DNA from: Burkholderia cepacia
GTDB lineage: Bacteria; Pseudomonadota; Gammaproteobacteria; Burkholderiales; Burkholderiaceae
Direction of reading: 5' to 3'
DNA: 64,000 nucleotides
Assembly (NCBI RefSeq): GCF_001039005.1
Contig: NZ_LDWR01000021.1
Coordinates: forward strand, 124,001 to 188,000
The notes under the pieces are model-generated. The model saw only the letters and a program-made list of their open reading frames with translations. It was not told where the DNA came from and did no database searches. The position numbers and the translations under genes are program-made. This document shows, in pieces, positions 44,202 to 53,104 of this stretch (the first letter of the stretch is position 1; every line of letters begins with the position of its first letter).

Positions 44202-45509
44202 TCACTCGCTCCGGTCGAACGCGTACAGCGACAGCGTGAGCAGCGTCGTGATCGCCAGCACGATCGCCAGGCCCAGCATGCCGGCCGTGAAGGTGCCGAA
44301 GCTGTCCTTCAGGTAGCCGACGAGATAAGGGCCCGCGAAGCCGCCGAGCGCGCCGATCGAGTTGATCAGCGCCAGCCCGCCGGCCGCGGCCTGACCGGAC
44401 AGGAAGCGCGACGGCAGCGTATAGAAGATCGTGCGGCCGGCAATCGTGCCGATCAGCGCGAGCGTGATGCCGACGAGCGCCGGCCCGAGTGTCAGGAAAT
44501 GCGTCGACACGCCGAGCGCCACCGCGCCGATGAACAGCCCGATGGCGAGGTTCGCGACCGGGCCGCCGCGACGGTCCACCCGCTTCGCCCACCACAGCAG
44601 CGCGACGGTCGCAAAAAAGTACGGCACCGCGGACAGCCAGCCCGTCTGCATCGTCGTCATGCCGTGCGCCTTCAGCATCTGCGGCAGCCAGATGCCGATC
44701 CCGTACGACCCCATCGTGAAACCGAACGAGATCAGCGCGAGCAGGTACACACGCACGTCGCGCAGCGCGACGCCGAAGCGCTTCTTCCGGCCGGCGGCCG
44801 CGCCTTCGCGCTCGAACGCACGGCGCAGCGCGGCACGCTCGTCGTCCGACAGCCAGGCGGCATCCGCCGGCGAATCGGACAACAGCTTCAGCACGAAGAA
44901 ACCGAGCGCGCACGCGGGCAGCCCTTCGACGATGAACATCCATTTCCAGCCCGCAAGCCCGAGCACACCGTCGAGCTGTAGCAGCCATGTCGACAGCGGG
45001 CCGCCGATCAGCGACGACAGCGGCGTCGACACGGTGAACCACGCCAGCACGCGCGTGCGGTAGCTCGCCGGAAACCAGACGGCGAGGAAGAAGATCACGC
45101 CCGGAAAGAAGCCGGCCTCGCCGATACCAAGCAGCAGCCGGATCGCGTAGAAACTCGTCGGCCCGGTCGCGAGCGCGGTCGCGGCCGCCATCAGCCCCCA
45201 CGTGATCATGATGCGGGCGAGCCAGCGGCGCGCGCCGAAGCGGTACAGCGCGAGATTGCTCGGCACCTCGAACACGCAGTAGCCCGCAAACATGATCCCC
45301 GCACCCCAGCCGAACTGCGTCGCGGTCAGCCCGAGATCGCGGTTCATCGTGAGGGCCGCGAACCCGACGCTCGTGCGATCCAGATAGTTGAAGAAATACG
45401 CGAGCGCGAGCAGCGGGATGAAGCGCCACGCGGCCTTGCGCACGGCCCGTTGCTCGATCGACGCGTCGGTCTCGCGATCGGCGGCCATCGCCGGGGAAGC
45501 GGATGTCAT
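44202..45509 (-). CDS. MFS transporter, anion:cation symporter (ACS) family, 435 aa
   Basis: Twelve hydrophobic helices. ACS-family motifs are visible: LALAYFFNYLDRTSVGFAALTM with N-Y-L-D-R-x-x-x-G-x-A, then GWGAGIMFAGYCVFEVPSNLALYRFGARRWLARIMITWG. The group imports tartrate, phthalate, hydroxyphenylacetate and other organic acids with protons. It lies between the CoA-transferase and lactonase-like genes, so it likely brings the organic acid into the cell for CoA activation. The gap to the upstream CoA-transferase stop is 83 bases. Confidence 0.9.
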   Translation of the reverse strand: MTSASPAMAADRETDASIEQRAVRKAAWRFIPLLALAYFFNYLDRTSVGFAALTMNRDLGLTATQFGWGAGIMFAGYCVFEVPSNLALYRFGARRWLARIMITWGLMAAATALATGPTSFYAIRLLLGIGEAGFFPGVIFFLAVWFPASYRTRVLAWFTVSTPLSSLIGGPLSTWLLQLDGVLGLAGWKWMFIVEGLPACALGFFVLKLLSDSPADAAWLSDDERAALRRAFEREGAAAGRKKRFGVALRDVRVYLLALISFGFTMGSYGIGIWLPQMLKAHGMTTMQTGWLSAVPYFFATVALLWWAKRVDRRGGPVANLAIGLFIGAVALGVSTHFLTLGPALVGITLALIGTIAGRTIFYTLPSRFLSGQAAAGGLALINSIGALGGFAGPYLVGYLKDSFGTFTAGMLGLAIVLAITTLLTLSLYAFDRSE

Positions 45510-45592
45510 GGTTGTCTCCGTGGATACGGCGATCCGTGTCCGCGCGGTGCGCGCCGCGGTCGCCTTTGTTCGTTCGATGGATCGCGACCGCG

Positions 45593-46885
45593 CTATGCGC
45601 TCGCCACTTCGTTCGGCGACGGCGCGCCGCCCGGCCCGTCGCCGTGCGCCGCGTCGTCGGCGCCGAGCCGCCCCGCCACGACTCCGGCGTCGATCAGCGC
45701 ACGCGCTTCGTCCGGTGTGTAGCCGAGCTCGCCGAGCAGCGCGCGCGTGTCCTGGCCGAGCGCGGGCGGCGCCGAGCGCAGCCGCAGGCGCTCGCCCGCG
45801 AGCGTCAGCGGCAGCAGCGCGGTGCGCGTGTCGACCGGACGACCGGCGCTGCTCGCGTCGGCCGGCAGCGTCACGGCTTCGAGGCCGCCCGTCGCGAGCA
45901 AATGCGGATCGTCGAACAGGTCCTGCGGCTTCGTGATCGGCGCGTACGGCAGGCCGATCGATTCGAAGATCGTGCCGATCTCCGCGGCCGAATGCGGCGC
46001 GAGCCGCGCACGCAACGCGGGCAGCAGCCACTCCCTCGCCTGCACGCGCAGGTTGTTGGTCGCGAGGCGCGGATCGTCCTTCAGCGCCGCAAATCCGAAT
46101 GCGTCGCAGAACAGCGCCCACTGCGTGTCCGACACCACCGCGAGAAAGATCTGTTCGCCGTCCTTCACGGCGAACACGTCGTAGACGGCCCACGCGGAAA
46201 TCCGGCTCGGCATCGGCGACGCGGCCTGCCCCGTCACCGCGAACTGCATCATGTGCTGCGCGACGAGGAACACGTTGTTCTCGAACAGCGAACTCTGCAC
46301 CTGCTGGCCGCGGCCGGTGCGCTCGCGCTGCGCGAGCGCGGCCATCGCGCCGATCGCGCCGAACATGCCGCCCATGATGTCGTTCACGCTCGATCCCGCG
46401 CGCAGCGGCCGGCCCTCGGGGCCGGTCATGTAGGCCAGCCCGCCCATCATCTGCACGACTTCGTCGAGCGCGGTGCGATGCTCGTACGGCCCCGGCAGGA
46501 AGCCCTTGTGCGATACGTACACGAGGCCCGGATTCAGCGAATGCAGCGCGGGATAACCGAGGCCGAGCCGGTCCATCGTGCCGCTCTTGAAGTTCTCGCT
46601 GAAGACATCCGCCGTCGCGACGAGCCGCAGCACGATCTCCAGCCCGCGCGGATCCTTCACGTCGACCGCAAGGCTCTTCTTGTTGCGGTTGAACATCCCG
46701 AAGAAGCCCGCGCCGGAACCGCGCAGCGCACGCGTGCTGTCACCCGCGATCGGCTCGATCTTGATGACTTCCGCGCCGAGATCCGCGAGCAGCATCCCGC
46801 ACGTCGGGCCCATCACCATGTGCGTCATCTCGATCACGCGCACGCCTTCGTACGGCAGCGTCGAAGCAGGTAGCCGGTCGTTCAT
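45593..46885 (-). CDS. Class III (CaiB/BaiF) CoA-transferase, 430 aa
   Basis: The family opening PYEGVRVIEMTHMVMGPTCGMLLADLGAEVIKIEP is intact, and the nucleophile Asp falls at residue 169 in SSVNDIMGGMFGAIGAM, the same position as in formyl-CoA transferase. C-terminal motifs GLPYAPITKPQDLFDDPHLLATGG and LGQDTRALLGELGYTPDEARALIDAGVV are also standard. It should move CoA to an organic acid from succinyl-CoA or a product acyl-CoA. It overlaps the HMG-CoA-lyase-like gene by four bases, so the two are likely consecutive enzymes. Confidence 0.92.
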   Translation of the reverse strand: MNDRLPASTLPYEGVRVIEMTHMVMGPTCGMLLADLGAEVIKIEPIAGDSTRALRGSGAGFFGMFNRNKKSLAVDVKDPRGLEIVLRLVATADVFSENFKSGTMDRLGLGYPALHSLNPGLVYVSHKGFLPGPYEHRTALDEVVQMMGGLAYMTGPEGRPLRAGSSVNDIMGGMFGAIGAMAALAQRERTGRGQQVQSSLFENNVFLVAQHMMQFAVTGQAASPMPSRISAWAVYDVFAVKDGEQIFLAVVSDTQWALFCDAFGFAALKDDPRLATNNLRVQAREWLLPALRARLAPHSAAEIGTIFESIGLPYAPITKPQDLFDDPHLLATGGLEAVTLPADASSAGRPVDTRTALLPLTLAGERLRLRSAPPALGQDTRALLGELGYTPDEARALIDAGVVAGRLGADDAAHGDGPGGAPSPNEVASA

Positions 46886-47868
46886 TGCGCGACTCCCGTC
46901 AGGCAGCCTTCCGGTTGAGGCGCCGTCGGAACGCGGCCGTCCGCATAACGAAAGCCCTTCGGCAACCCGGCGTCCGGCACGTGGCCATACAGCGCCTCGG
47001 ACGGCAGCGCGTCGTGCAGGATCGCGCGTGCGGCGAGCAGCGCGTCGACGTCGACGCCCGTGTCGATCCCCATCGATTCGAGCAGGAACACGAGATCCTC
47101 GGTGACGATGTTGCCGGTCGCGCCCGGCGCATACGGACAACCGCCGAGGCCGCCCTGGCTCGCGTCGATCGTCGTCACGCCCGCGTCGAGCGCCGCGACG
47201 ACGTTCGCGAGCCCTTGCCCGCGCGTGTTGTGGAAATGCGCGCCGCCGGCCTTGTCGCCGACCTCGCGGCGCAGACGCGCGAACAGCCGACGCACCTGTG
47301 CCGGATTCGCATAGCCGCTCGTATCCGACAGGCCGATCTCGTCGACGCCGCATTCGGCCATCGCGACGGCCATCGCGATCGTCTCGTCGTCGCTGACGGC
47401 GCCCGCGATCGTGCAGCCGAACGCGACCGACACACCCGCCTCGATCTGTATCGACGGAAACCGCGCGTCGCGCAGCGCGACGATCGCACGCACCTCGTCG
47501 ATCATCTGCGCGGGCGTCTTGCGGATGTTCGCGAGCGAATGCGCGTCCGTCACCGAGACCGGCAACGTCAGCTTGTGCACGCCCGCCGCGAACGCGTGTT
47601 CGGCGCCGCGCAGGTTCGGCGCCAGTGCGGCGACGTGCAGCCCGGGAATCGCCAGCGCGTGCGCGACGACGTCGGATACATCGGCCATCTGCGGCAACAG
47701 CCTGGCCGGCACGAACGACCCCACCTCGATCTCGCGCAGGCCGGCGGCGGCCAGCGCGGTGATCCAGCGCAGCTTGCCGGCCGTCGGCATCACGGTCCGG
47801 ATGCTCTGCAGGCCATCGCGCGGCCCGACCTCGCTCACCAGCACCTTCGGATATTCGGAAACATTCAT
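46882..47868 (-). CDS. Hydroxymethylglutaryl-CoA lyase-family aldolase, 328 aa
   Basis: Barrel protein of the DRE-TIM family with VSEVGPRDGLQ near residue 12 (metal-binding Asp), GVSVAFGCTIAG, HFHNTRGQGLANV with the His pair, and GGLGGCPYAPGATGN with the catalytic cysteine. The canonical reaction splits HMG-CoA to acetyl-CoA and acetoacetate, but relatives cleave other 3-hydroxy-3-alkyl dicarboxyl-CoA esters. First gene of the operon, 172 bases from the divergent IclR gene, with three 17-bp palindromes between them. Confidence 0.92.
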   Translation of the reverse strand: MNVSEYPKVLVSEVGPRDGLQSIRTVMPTAGKLRWITALAAAGLREIEVGSFVPARLLPQMADVSDVVAHALAIPGLHVAALAPNLRGAEHAFAAGVHKLTLPVSVTDAHSLANIRKTPAQMIDEVRAIVALRDARFPSIQIEAGVSVAFGCTIAGAVSDDETIAMAVAMAECGVDEIGLSDTSGYANPAQVRRLFARLRREVGDKAGGAHFHNTRGQGLANVVAALDAGVTTIDASQGGLGGCPYAPGATGNIVTEDLVFLLESMGIDTGVDVDALLAARAILHDALPSEALYGHVPDAGLPKGFRYADGRVPTAPQPEGCLTGVAQ

Positions 47869-47881
47869 TCGATACCTCGTC

Positions 47882-47898
47882 GTTCTATCTGAAAGAAC
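47882..47898. promoter_or_regulatory. IclR-type operator, site 1
   Basis: GTTCTATCTGAAAGAAC: GTTCT and AGAAC arms, seven-base centre. It lies 14 bases upstream of the HMG-CoA-lyase-like start. Confidence 0.72.
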
Positions 47899-47901
47899 AT
47901 A

Positions 47902-47918
47902 GTTCTGTTAGATAGAAC
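47902..47918. promoter_or_regulatory. IclR-type operator, site 2
   Basis: GTTCTGTTAGATAGAAC, same 17-bp architecture, 20 bases (two helical turns) centre to centre from site 1. Confidence 0.72.
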
Positions 47919-47985
47919 TTTAGGCGCACACCGAATGAGCAGTAAGCGGGGTATACCCGTGAAAATGCGATTTTCTGGAACTTGA

Positions 47986-48002
47986 GTTCTGTCAGACAGA
48001 AC
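47986..48002. promoter_or_regulatory. IclR-type operator, site 3
   Basis: GTTCTGTC-A-GACAGAAC, a perfect 17-bp palindrome with the same arms, 38 bases upstream of the IclR start codon and thus fit for autoregulation. Confidence 0.75.
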
Positions 48003-48040
48003 GATATAGTCGACCGCACATCATTCGAAGGAAGCAGGCA

Positions 48041-48853
48041 GTGCCTACGACTCCAGCAGATCACGCCGACGACGGGCCCGATGCGGCGGCCGAAGCGTCC
48101 AGCGGCGTCGCCGTTCTCGATCGCGCGTTCGCGATCCTCCGTGCATTCGGACCGACCGACGACCGGCTGTCGCTCGCCGAGCTGTCACGCCGCACCGGGC
48201 TGTACAAGAGCACGATCCTGCGCCTGCTCGCCGCGCTCGAGCATGGCGGCTTCATGCGCAAGCTCGACGACGGCCAGTACGCGGTCGGACACGAGCCGCT
48301 GCGGCTCGCCGCGCTGTACCAGCGTTCGTTCCGGGTCGGCCCGGTGGTCGAGCCGCTGCTCGAGACGCTGAGCCGCGAACTCGGGGAAACGGCGTCGTTC
48401 TACGTGCGCCAGGGCGACACGCGCTCGGTGCTCTACCGCGTCGAGCCCGCACGCGCGGTGCGCGTGTCGATTCGCGTCGGCGAGGAATTTCCGGTTCGCC
48501 AGGGCGCGTCCGGGAAGGTGCTGCTGGCGTTCACCGACGCGCAGGATGCACGCTGGGACGACGTGCGCGAACACATGTGGGCCGCGTCGTACGGCGAGCG
48601 CGACCCCGAGACGGCGTCGGCCTCCGTGCCCGTGTTCGGCGCGGCCGGCGAATGCGTCGGCGCGCTGACGGTGTCGGGCCCGAAATCGCGGCTCGCCGCC
48701 GCGCCGGCGATGGCGGCGGCGCTCGCGATGCTGCTGCCGCTCGCGCAAAAGGCGACCGTTGCACTCGGCGGCGCGGGTGCCCGCTACGACGCGGCCGCCG
48801 TGCGCGACAGTCTCGAGCGGCTCGCGTCGGCAGCGGACGACGCCGGGTCGTAG
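48041..48853 (+). CDS. IclR family transcriptional regulator, 270 aa
   Basis: GTG at 48041 follows GAAGGAAG. The winged HTH (about residues 22-85) reads GVAVLDRAFAILRAFGPTDDRLSLAELSRRTGLYKSTILRLLAALEHGGFMRK. The C-terminal GAF-like effector domain shows SIRVGEEFPVRQGASGKVLLAF and closes with VFGAAGECVGALTVSGPKSRL. The regulator faces the HMG-CoA-lyase/CoA-transferase/MFS operon across three matching palindromes, and is the obvious controller of it. The inducer is probably the imported acid or its CoA ester. Confidence 0.92.
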   Translation: MPTTPADHADDGPDAAAEASSGVAVLDRAFAILRAFGPTDDRLSLAELSRRTGLYKSTILRLLAALEHGGFMRKLDDGQYAVGHEPLRLAALYQRSFRVGPVVEPLLETLSRELGETASFYVRQGDTRSVLYRVEPARAVRVSIRVGEEFPVRQGASGKVLLAFTDAQDARWDDVREHMWAASYGERDPETASASVPVFGAAGECVGALTVSGPKSRLAAAPAMAAALAMLLPLAQKATVALGGAGARYDAAAVRDSLERLASAADDAGS

Positions 48854-48992
48854 CCGGCCGCGCGCGTACGGCAGTGCGGCAGCGCGAAAGGCGGCCGCAT
48901 GCGACACTGGCCGCCGACGCACGCATCGCGCGCCGCCCGTGGGCGCACCCTGCGCGCAACCGCCAACCCGACATGCATGAGGGGCATTCGCC

Positions 48993-49631
48993 ATGAACGC
49001 CGCGCGCACCGCCACCTGGTATTTCGATTTCGTTTCGCCGTTCGCGTACCTGCAGCAGGAACAGTTCGACCGGTTGCCGCCCGCAGCCGCGTTCGACGCG
49101 CGGCCGATCGTGCTCGGCGCGCTGCTCACGCACTGGGGCCAGAAAGCGCCGGCCGAGATCGCGGCAAAACGCGTCTTCACGTATCGCCACGCGCAATACC
49201 GCGCGGACAAACTCGGCATTGCGTTCCGGATGCCGCCCGCGCACCCGTTCAACCCGATCAAGCCGCTGCGCCTCGCGATCGCGATGGGCAGTACGCCCGA
49301 CGCGATCCGGCGGATCTTCCGGCATATCTGGCGCGACGGCCAGGACGTATCGACGCCGGAAGGCTTCGCCGCGCTGTGCGAAGCCGTCGGTTTTCCGGAA
49401 GGCGTGACGGCCGTCGAAGCACAGCCGGTGAAGGACGCGCTGCGCGCGAACACGGATCAAGCGATCGCGCACGGCGTATTCGGCGTGCCGACCTTCGAAC
49501 TCGACGGCGACCTGTTCTGGGGCGAGGATGCGACCGACATGTTCGCCGACTGCGCCACGTCGCGCACGTGGCTCGACTCGCCCGAGGTGCGCCGCATCAG
49601 CGCGCTGCCCGAAGGGATCCGGCGCGGCTGA
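48993..49631 (+). CDS. 2-hydroxychromene-2-carboxylate isomerase family (kappa GST/DsbA fold), 212 aa
   Basis: The thioredoxin-like opening TATWYFDFVSPFAYLQQEQF carries Ser in place of the DsbA cysteine, as in NahD. Then come FRMPPAHPFNPIKPLRLAIA and the C-terminal AIAHGVFGVPTFELDGDLFWGEDATDMF. These enzymes need glutathione and isomerise hydroxychromene carboxylate in naphthalene breakdown, but most chromosomal copies act on unknown substrates. No aromatic catabolic genes are beside it. It follows iclR by 139 bases. Confidence 0.88.
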   Translation: MNAARTATWYFDFVSPFAYLQQEQFDRLPPAAAFDARPIVLGALLTHWGQKAPAEIAAKRVFTYRHAQYRADKLGIAFRMPPAHPFNPIKPLRLAIAMGSTPDAIRRIFRHIWRDGQDVSTPEGFAALCEAVGFPEGVTAVEAQPVKDALRANTDQAIAHGVFGVPTFELDGDLFWGEDATDMFADCATSRTWLDSPEVRRISALPEGIRRG

Positions 49632-49667
49632 CCGCGCGGCGCCAGCCGGCGTCGGGCGCCGCCTGCA

Positions 49668-50651
49668 TCAGACGTCGCGCCCTTCGACGAGCCCCGGCAC
49701 GGCCTCGCGCATCATCGCGACGAACCGCACGAGCCGCGACGGATAGAACTGCGCATGCGGGTAGGTCAGGTAGACGGGCAGCGGCGCGGCCTGCCACTCG
49801 GGTGCGAGGTGCACGAGCTCGCCGCGCGCCAGGTGGTCGGCCAGCATCCACGACGAACCGACGCACGCGCCGACACCCAGCAGCGCCGCGCTGCGCAGCG
49901 CGTACAGGTTCGCGGTCGTGATGCGCGGACGGATCGCGATGCGTCGCGTCTCGCCCGTGACGGCGTGCGTCAGCGCCAGCTCGGTCCGGTAATACGTGCG
50001 CAGTGCGAGCCATGGCAACACGGCCAGCGCGGCGGGGTCGGCCGGCACGTCGGTACCGTTCAGCACGGACGGCGCGGCGACCACGAAGCGCGGCACCTTC
50101 GTCAGCCGGATCGCGACCACGGACGGATCGGTCGGCTCGCCGACCTGGATCGCGCAATCGATACCGCTGCCGATGAAATCCCGCACCTCGTCCTGCAGCA
50201 GCCATTCGACCGACACGCGCGGATAGTCGCGCAGGAACTGCGCGAGCGGCCCGACGAAACGCTCCTGACCGAACGCGTGCGGCACCGCGACGCGCAGCAG
50301 CCCGTCGGGCTCCTCCTGCGCACCGCGCAGGTCGGCCTCGAACGCCGCCCAGTTGGCCAGCAGTTCCTTCGCACGCTTGAAGCAGCGCTCGCCGTCGACG
50401 GTCAGCCGCATCGTGTGCGTCGTCCGTTGCAGCAGCCGCATGCCGAGCGAGCGTTCGAGCGCCTGCAGCCGCCGGCTGATCGTCGGCTGCGTCGTATGCA
50501 GTTGCGCGGCGGCAGCCGACAGGCTGCCGGCCTCGACTATGCGTACGAAGGTTTCCATCAGCTCGAAACGATAGCCCGCGCCGTCCACCGGCACCACCTG
50601 AACGCGCGAAGACCCGCCAGCAGCGGGAGAAGCGGAAGATTTTTCAGTCAT
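49668..50651 (-). CDS. LysR family transcriptional regulator, 327 aa
   Basis: ATG at 50651 is chosen over an earlier in-frame start at 50687. A Ser/Ala-rich N-terminal extension of about 25 residues precedes the HTH (METFVRIVEAGSLSAAAAQLHTTQPTISRRLQALERSLGMRLLQRT), followed by the effector domain. It is divergent from an MFS transporter with 101 bases between them, the usual arrangement for a regulator of an efflux or uptake gene. The C terminus is standard. Ligand unknown. Confidence 0.88.
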   Translation of the reverse strand: MTEKSSASPAAGGSSRVQVVPVDGAGYRFELMETFVRIVEAGSLSAAAAQLHTTQPTISRRLQALERSLGMRLLQRTTHTMRLTVDGERCFKRAKELLANWAAFEADLRGAQEEPDGLLRVAVPHAFGQERFVGPLAQFLRDYPRVSVEWLLQDEVRDFIGSGIDCAIQVGEPTDPSVVAIRLTKVPRFVVAAPSVLNGTDVPADPAALAVLPWLALRTYYRTELALTHAVTGETRRIAIRPRITTANLYALRSAALLGVGACVGSSWMLADHLARGELVHLAPEWQAAPLPVYLTYPHAQFYPSRLVRFVAMMREAVPGLVEGRDV

Positions 50652-50752
50652 TCGTTCAGCGTATAACAAATCTGCGCAAGGCGGCACTACCGTGGTCGGC
50701 CATGCGCCGCCACACTCGCGTCCATCCCGTTATCCAACCAAGGATGCACGCC

Positions 50753-51985
50753 ATGTCCACCTCGCCCCGTCTCGACGCCGCGCCCCTCGTGGCGCAAGCC
50801 CCGGCCCGCCCGGCCGCCCCTTCGACGCCCGATCGCCGGCTCGTGCTGCTGCTCGCGGCCGCCGCCGGTCTCGGCGTCGCGCCCCTCTACTATGCGCAGC
50901 CGATGCTCGGCGCGCTCGGGCCCGATCTCGGCGCATCGGCGCGCGCGATCGGCTTCGTGCCGACGCTCACGCAGCTCGGCTATGCGCTCGGCATCCTGCT
51001 GCTCGCGCCGCTCGGCGACCGCTTCGACCGTCGCCGCGTAATCGCGACCAAGGCCGCCTCACTGGTCGTCGCACTGCTGCTCGCCGCCGTCGCGCCGTCG
51101 CTCGGGCTGCTGCTCGCGGCGAGCTTCGCGATCGGCCTCGCCGCGACGATGGCGCAGGACGTCGTGCCGGCCGCCGCGACGCTCGCGCATGACGCGCATC
51201 GCGGACGCATCGTCGGTACGGTGATGACAGGGCTGCTGCTCGGCATCCTGCTGTCGCGCGTCGTGGCCGGGTTCGTCGCCGAGACGGCCGGCTGGCGCGT
51301 GATGTTCGCACTCGCGGCTGCCAGCGTCGCCGCGATCGGTGTCGTGGCCGCGCGCGGGCTGCCGCACTTCGAGCCGACCACGCGCCTGCCGTATCGCGCG
51401 CTGATCGGGTCGCTCGGCGCGCTATGGCGCCATCATCCGGCGCTGCGGCGCGCCGCGCTTGCACAGGGGCTGCTGGCCATCGGGTTCAGCGCGTTCTGGT
51501 CGACGCTCGCGGTAATGCTGCACGGCGCGCCGTTCCACCTCGGCAGCGCGGCCGCGGGCGCTTTCGGCCTCGCCGGCGCCGCCGGCGCGCTGGCCGCGCC
51601 CATTGCCGGGCGACTGGCCGATCATCACGGCCCCGAGCGCGTCACGCGCATCGGCATCGGCATCGCAACGCTGTCGTTCGCATCGATGGCCGCCGCGCCG
51701 CTGATGTCGCCGCATGCGCAGCTCGTGCTGCTCGCGGTCGCGACGATCGGCTTCGATCTCGGCGTGCAGGCGACACTGATTGCGCATCAGGCAATCGTCT
51801 ATCGAATCGATCCCGCGTCGCGCAGCCGCCTCAACGCGGTGCTGTTCGTCGGCATGTTCATCGGGATGGCGGCCGGCGCCGCGATCGGCAGTTTGTTGCT
51901 CGCGCAACTGGGCTGGAATGCGGTAACCGCGTTGGCCGTCGCGACGTCGCTGGCCGCGCTCGCCGTGCGGGTCTGGCGCAACTGA
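50753..51985 (+). CDS. MFS transporter, 410 aa
   Basis: ATG at 50753 (MSTSPRL) is chosen because AAGGA lies at a proper distance; an ATG at 50744 is possible. Twelve helices after a 27-residue Pro/Ala-rich tail. Motif A-like GDRFDRRRVIATKA lies after helix 2 and GRLADHHGPERVTRIG in the second half, as in drug:H+ antiporters of the AraJ/YdeE-like group. It is divergent from the LysR gene. Likely an efflux pump for a small organic compound. Strong terminator downstream. Confidence 0.87.
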   Translation: MSTSPRLDAAPLVAQAPARPAAPSTPDRRLVLLLAAAAGLGVAPLYYAQPMLGALGPDLGASARAIGFVPTLTQLGYALGILLLAPLGDRFDRRRVIATKAASLVVALLLAAVAPSLGLLLAASFAIGLAATMAQDVVPAAATLAHDAHRGRIVGTVMTGLLLGILLSRVVAGFVAETAGWRVMFALAAASVAAIGVVAARGLPHFEPTTRLPYRALIGSLGALWRHHPALRRAALAQGLLAIGFSAFWSTLAVMLHGAPFHLGSAAAGAFGLAGAAGALAAPIAGRLADHHGPERVTRIGIGIATLSFASMAAAPLMSPHAQLVLLAVATIGFDLGVQATLIAHQAIVYRIDPASRSRLNAVLFVGMFIGMAAGAAIGSLLLAQLGWNAVTALAVATSLAALAVRVWRN

Positions 51986-52006
51986 CCCGGCGTCGCGCAC
52001 GCACAA

Positions 52007-52040
52007 CGGGCAGGCCCACAGGGCTTGCCCGCCTTTTCTT
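52007..52040 (+). terminator. Rho-independent terminator after the MFS gene
   Basis: CGGGCAGGCCC-ACA-GGGCTTGCCCG (11 bp, one G-U pair) followed by CCTTTTCTTTT. Confidence 0.85.
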
Positions 52041-52411
52041 TTATTTTCGATCGGCGCATGCATCGCGCCGCGCGGCCCGGCAGATTCGCGCGGCCGGCAG
52101 CCCGCATTCGTTCATCCGGTGCAAGGTCCGCGCCGGCCCGCCGAATTGTCCAGTTGAACCAAATATTTTTCCGGCGGCCGTGCGGATCCGCGCACAAACG
52201 TCGGACGATTCGACCCTGCCGCGCCGCATGGCGCGCTCCCATCCGGCCCCGCCACGCAGCCCCGTTTTATCAGGGGATTCCCGGTATTTTTTCGGATTTT
52301 CTTCGAAATAACGGGTGACATACTTGCCCCCCGTTGCGCTCCGGTGCGAGCGCGCTTTCAGATCCTGCCGGCCGCATGTCTTGCGCTGCGCATCCGTCGG
52401 GGTCGCAGAAC
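52041..52411. other. Intergenic stretch before the PAP2 gene
   Basis: About 371 bases with no supportable gene. A/T-rich patches at 52161-52170 (AATATTTTTC) and 52286-52312 (GTATTTTTTCGGATTTTC) are possible promoter sequences for the PAP2 gene. Confidence 0.4.
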
Positions 52412-53104
52412 ATGAACCATTTCGACACCACGATCCAGATCTTCCTCACCCACATGACGTTCGGCCCGCTGATGAATCATGCGATCCGCGTGGTCGCGGG
52501 CCTGTACACGTTCAAGGGCTTCGTGCTCATTCCCGTGCTGTGCTGGCTGTGGTTCCAGCCGGGCCCGAACCGCGAGCGGCAACGCGAGCTGGTCGTCGCG
52601 ACGATCGCGAGCGGACTCATCGCGCTCGCGATCGGCCGGCTGCTCGCGCAGGTGCTGCCGTTCCGCGTACGGCCGATCTACAACCCCGACCTGCACCTGC
52701 AGTTTCCGTCGGCAGGGCTGCGCGCGGCGACGTTGCAGGCATGGAGTTCGTTTCCGAGCGATCACGCGATGCTGTGGATGGCGATCGCGACCGGCATCTT
52801 CATCATCGCGCGCCGCGCCGGCGTGTTCGCGCTGCTTTATTCGGCCGTATTCATTTGCCTGCCGCGCGCGTACCTCGGCTTTCACTACCCGACCGACCTG
52901 ATCGCGGGCGCCGCGATCGGCATCGCGATCGCATGGCTGCTGACGCGCGACGCGGTCCGGTCGCGCTTCGCGCCGCAGGTGCTGGAGATGATCCGGCGCT
53001 TCCCCGCGCCGGCCTATACGCTCGCGTTCCTGCTGTGCTTCGAGTTGATCACGCAGTTCGACGAACTGCTGACGCTCGCGCAGTCGGCCACGCACACGAT
53101 GTGA
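52412..53104 (+). CDS. PAP2-superfamily membrane phosphatase, 230 aa
   Basis: ATG at 52412 (MNHFDTT) after CAGAACATG is chosen; longer in-frame starts lack support. Six hydrophobic helices carry the three-part PAP2 active site: FRVRP at 84-88, FPSDH at 114-118, and R-x-x-L-G-x-H-Y-P-T-D with Arg152, His158 and Asp162. Such enzymes remove phosphate from undecaprenyl pyrophosphate, phosphatidic acid or lipid A intermediates at the outer face of the inner membrane. The last 56 bases overlap the end of the convergent glutathione transferase frame. Confidence 0.9.
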   Translation: MNHFDTTIQIFLTHMTFGPLMNHAIRVVAGLYTFKGFVLIPVLCWLWFQPGPNRERQRELVVATIASGLIALAIGRLLAQVLPFRVRPIYNPDLHLQFPSAGLRAATLQAWSSFPSDHAMLWMAIATGIFIIARRAGVFALLYSAVFICLPRAYLGFHYPTDLIAGAAIGIAIAWLLTRDAVRSRFAPQVLEMIRRFPAPAYTLAFLLCFELITQFDELLTLAQSATHTM

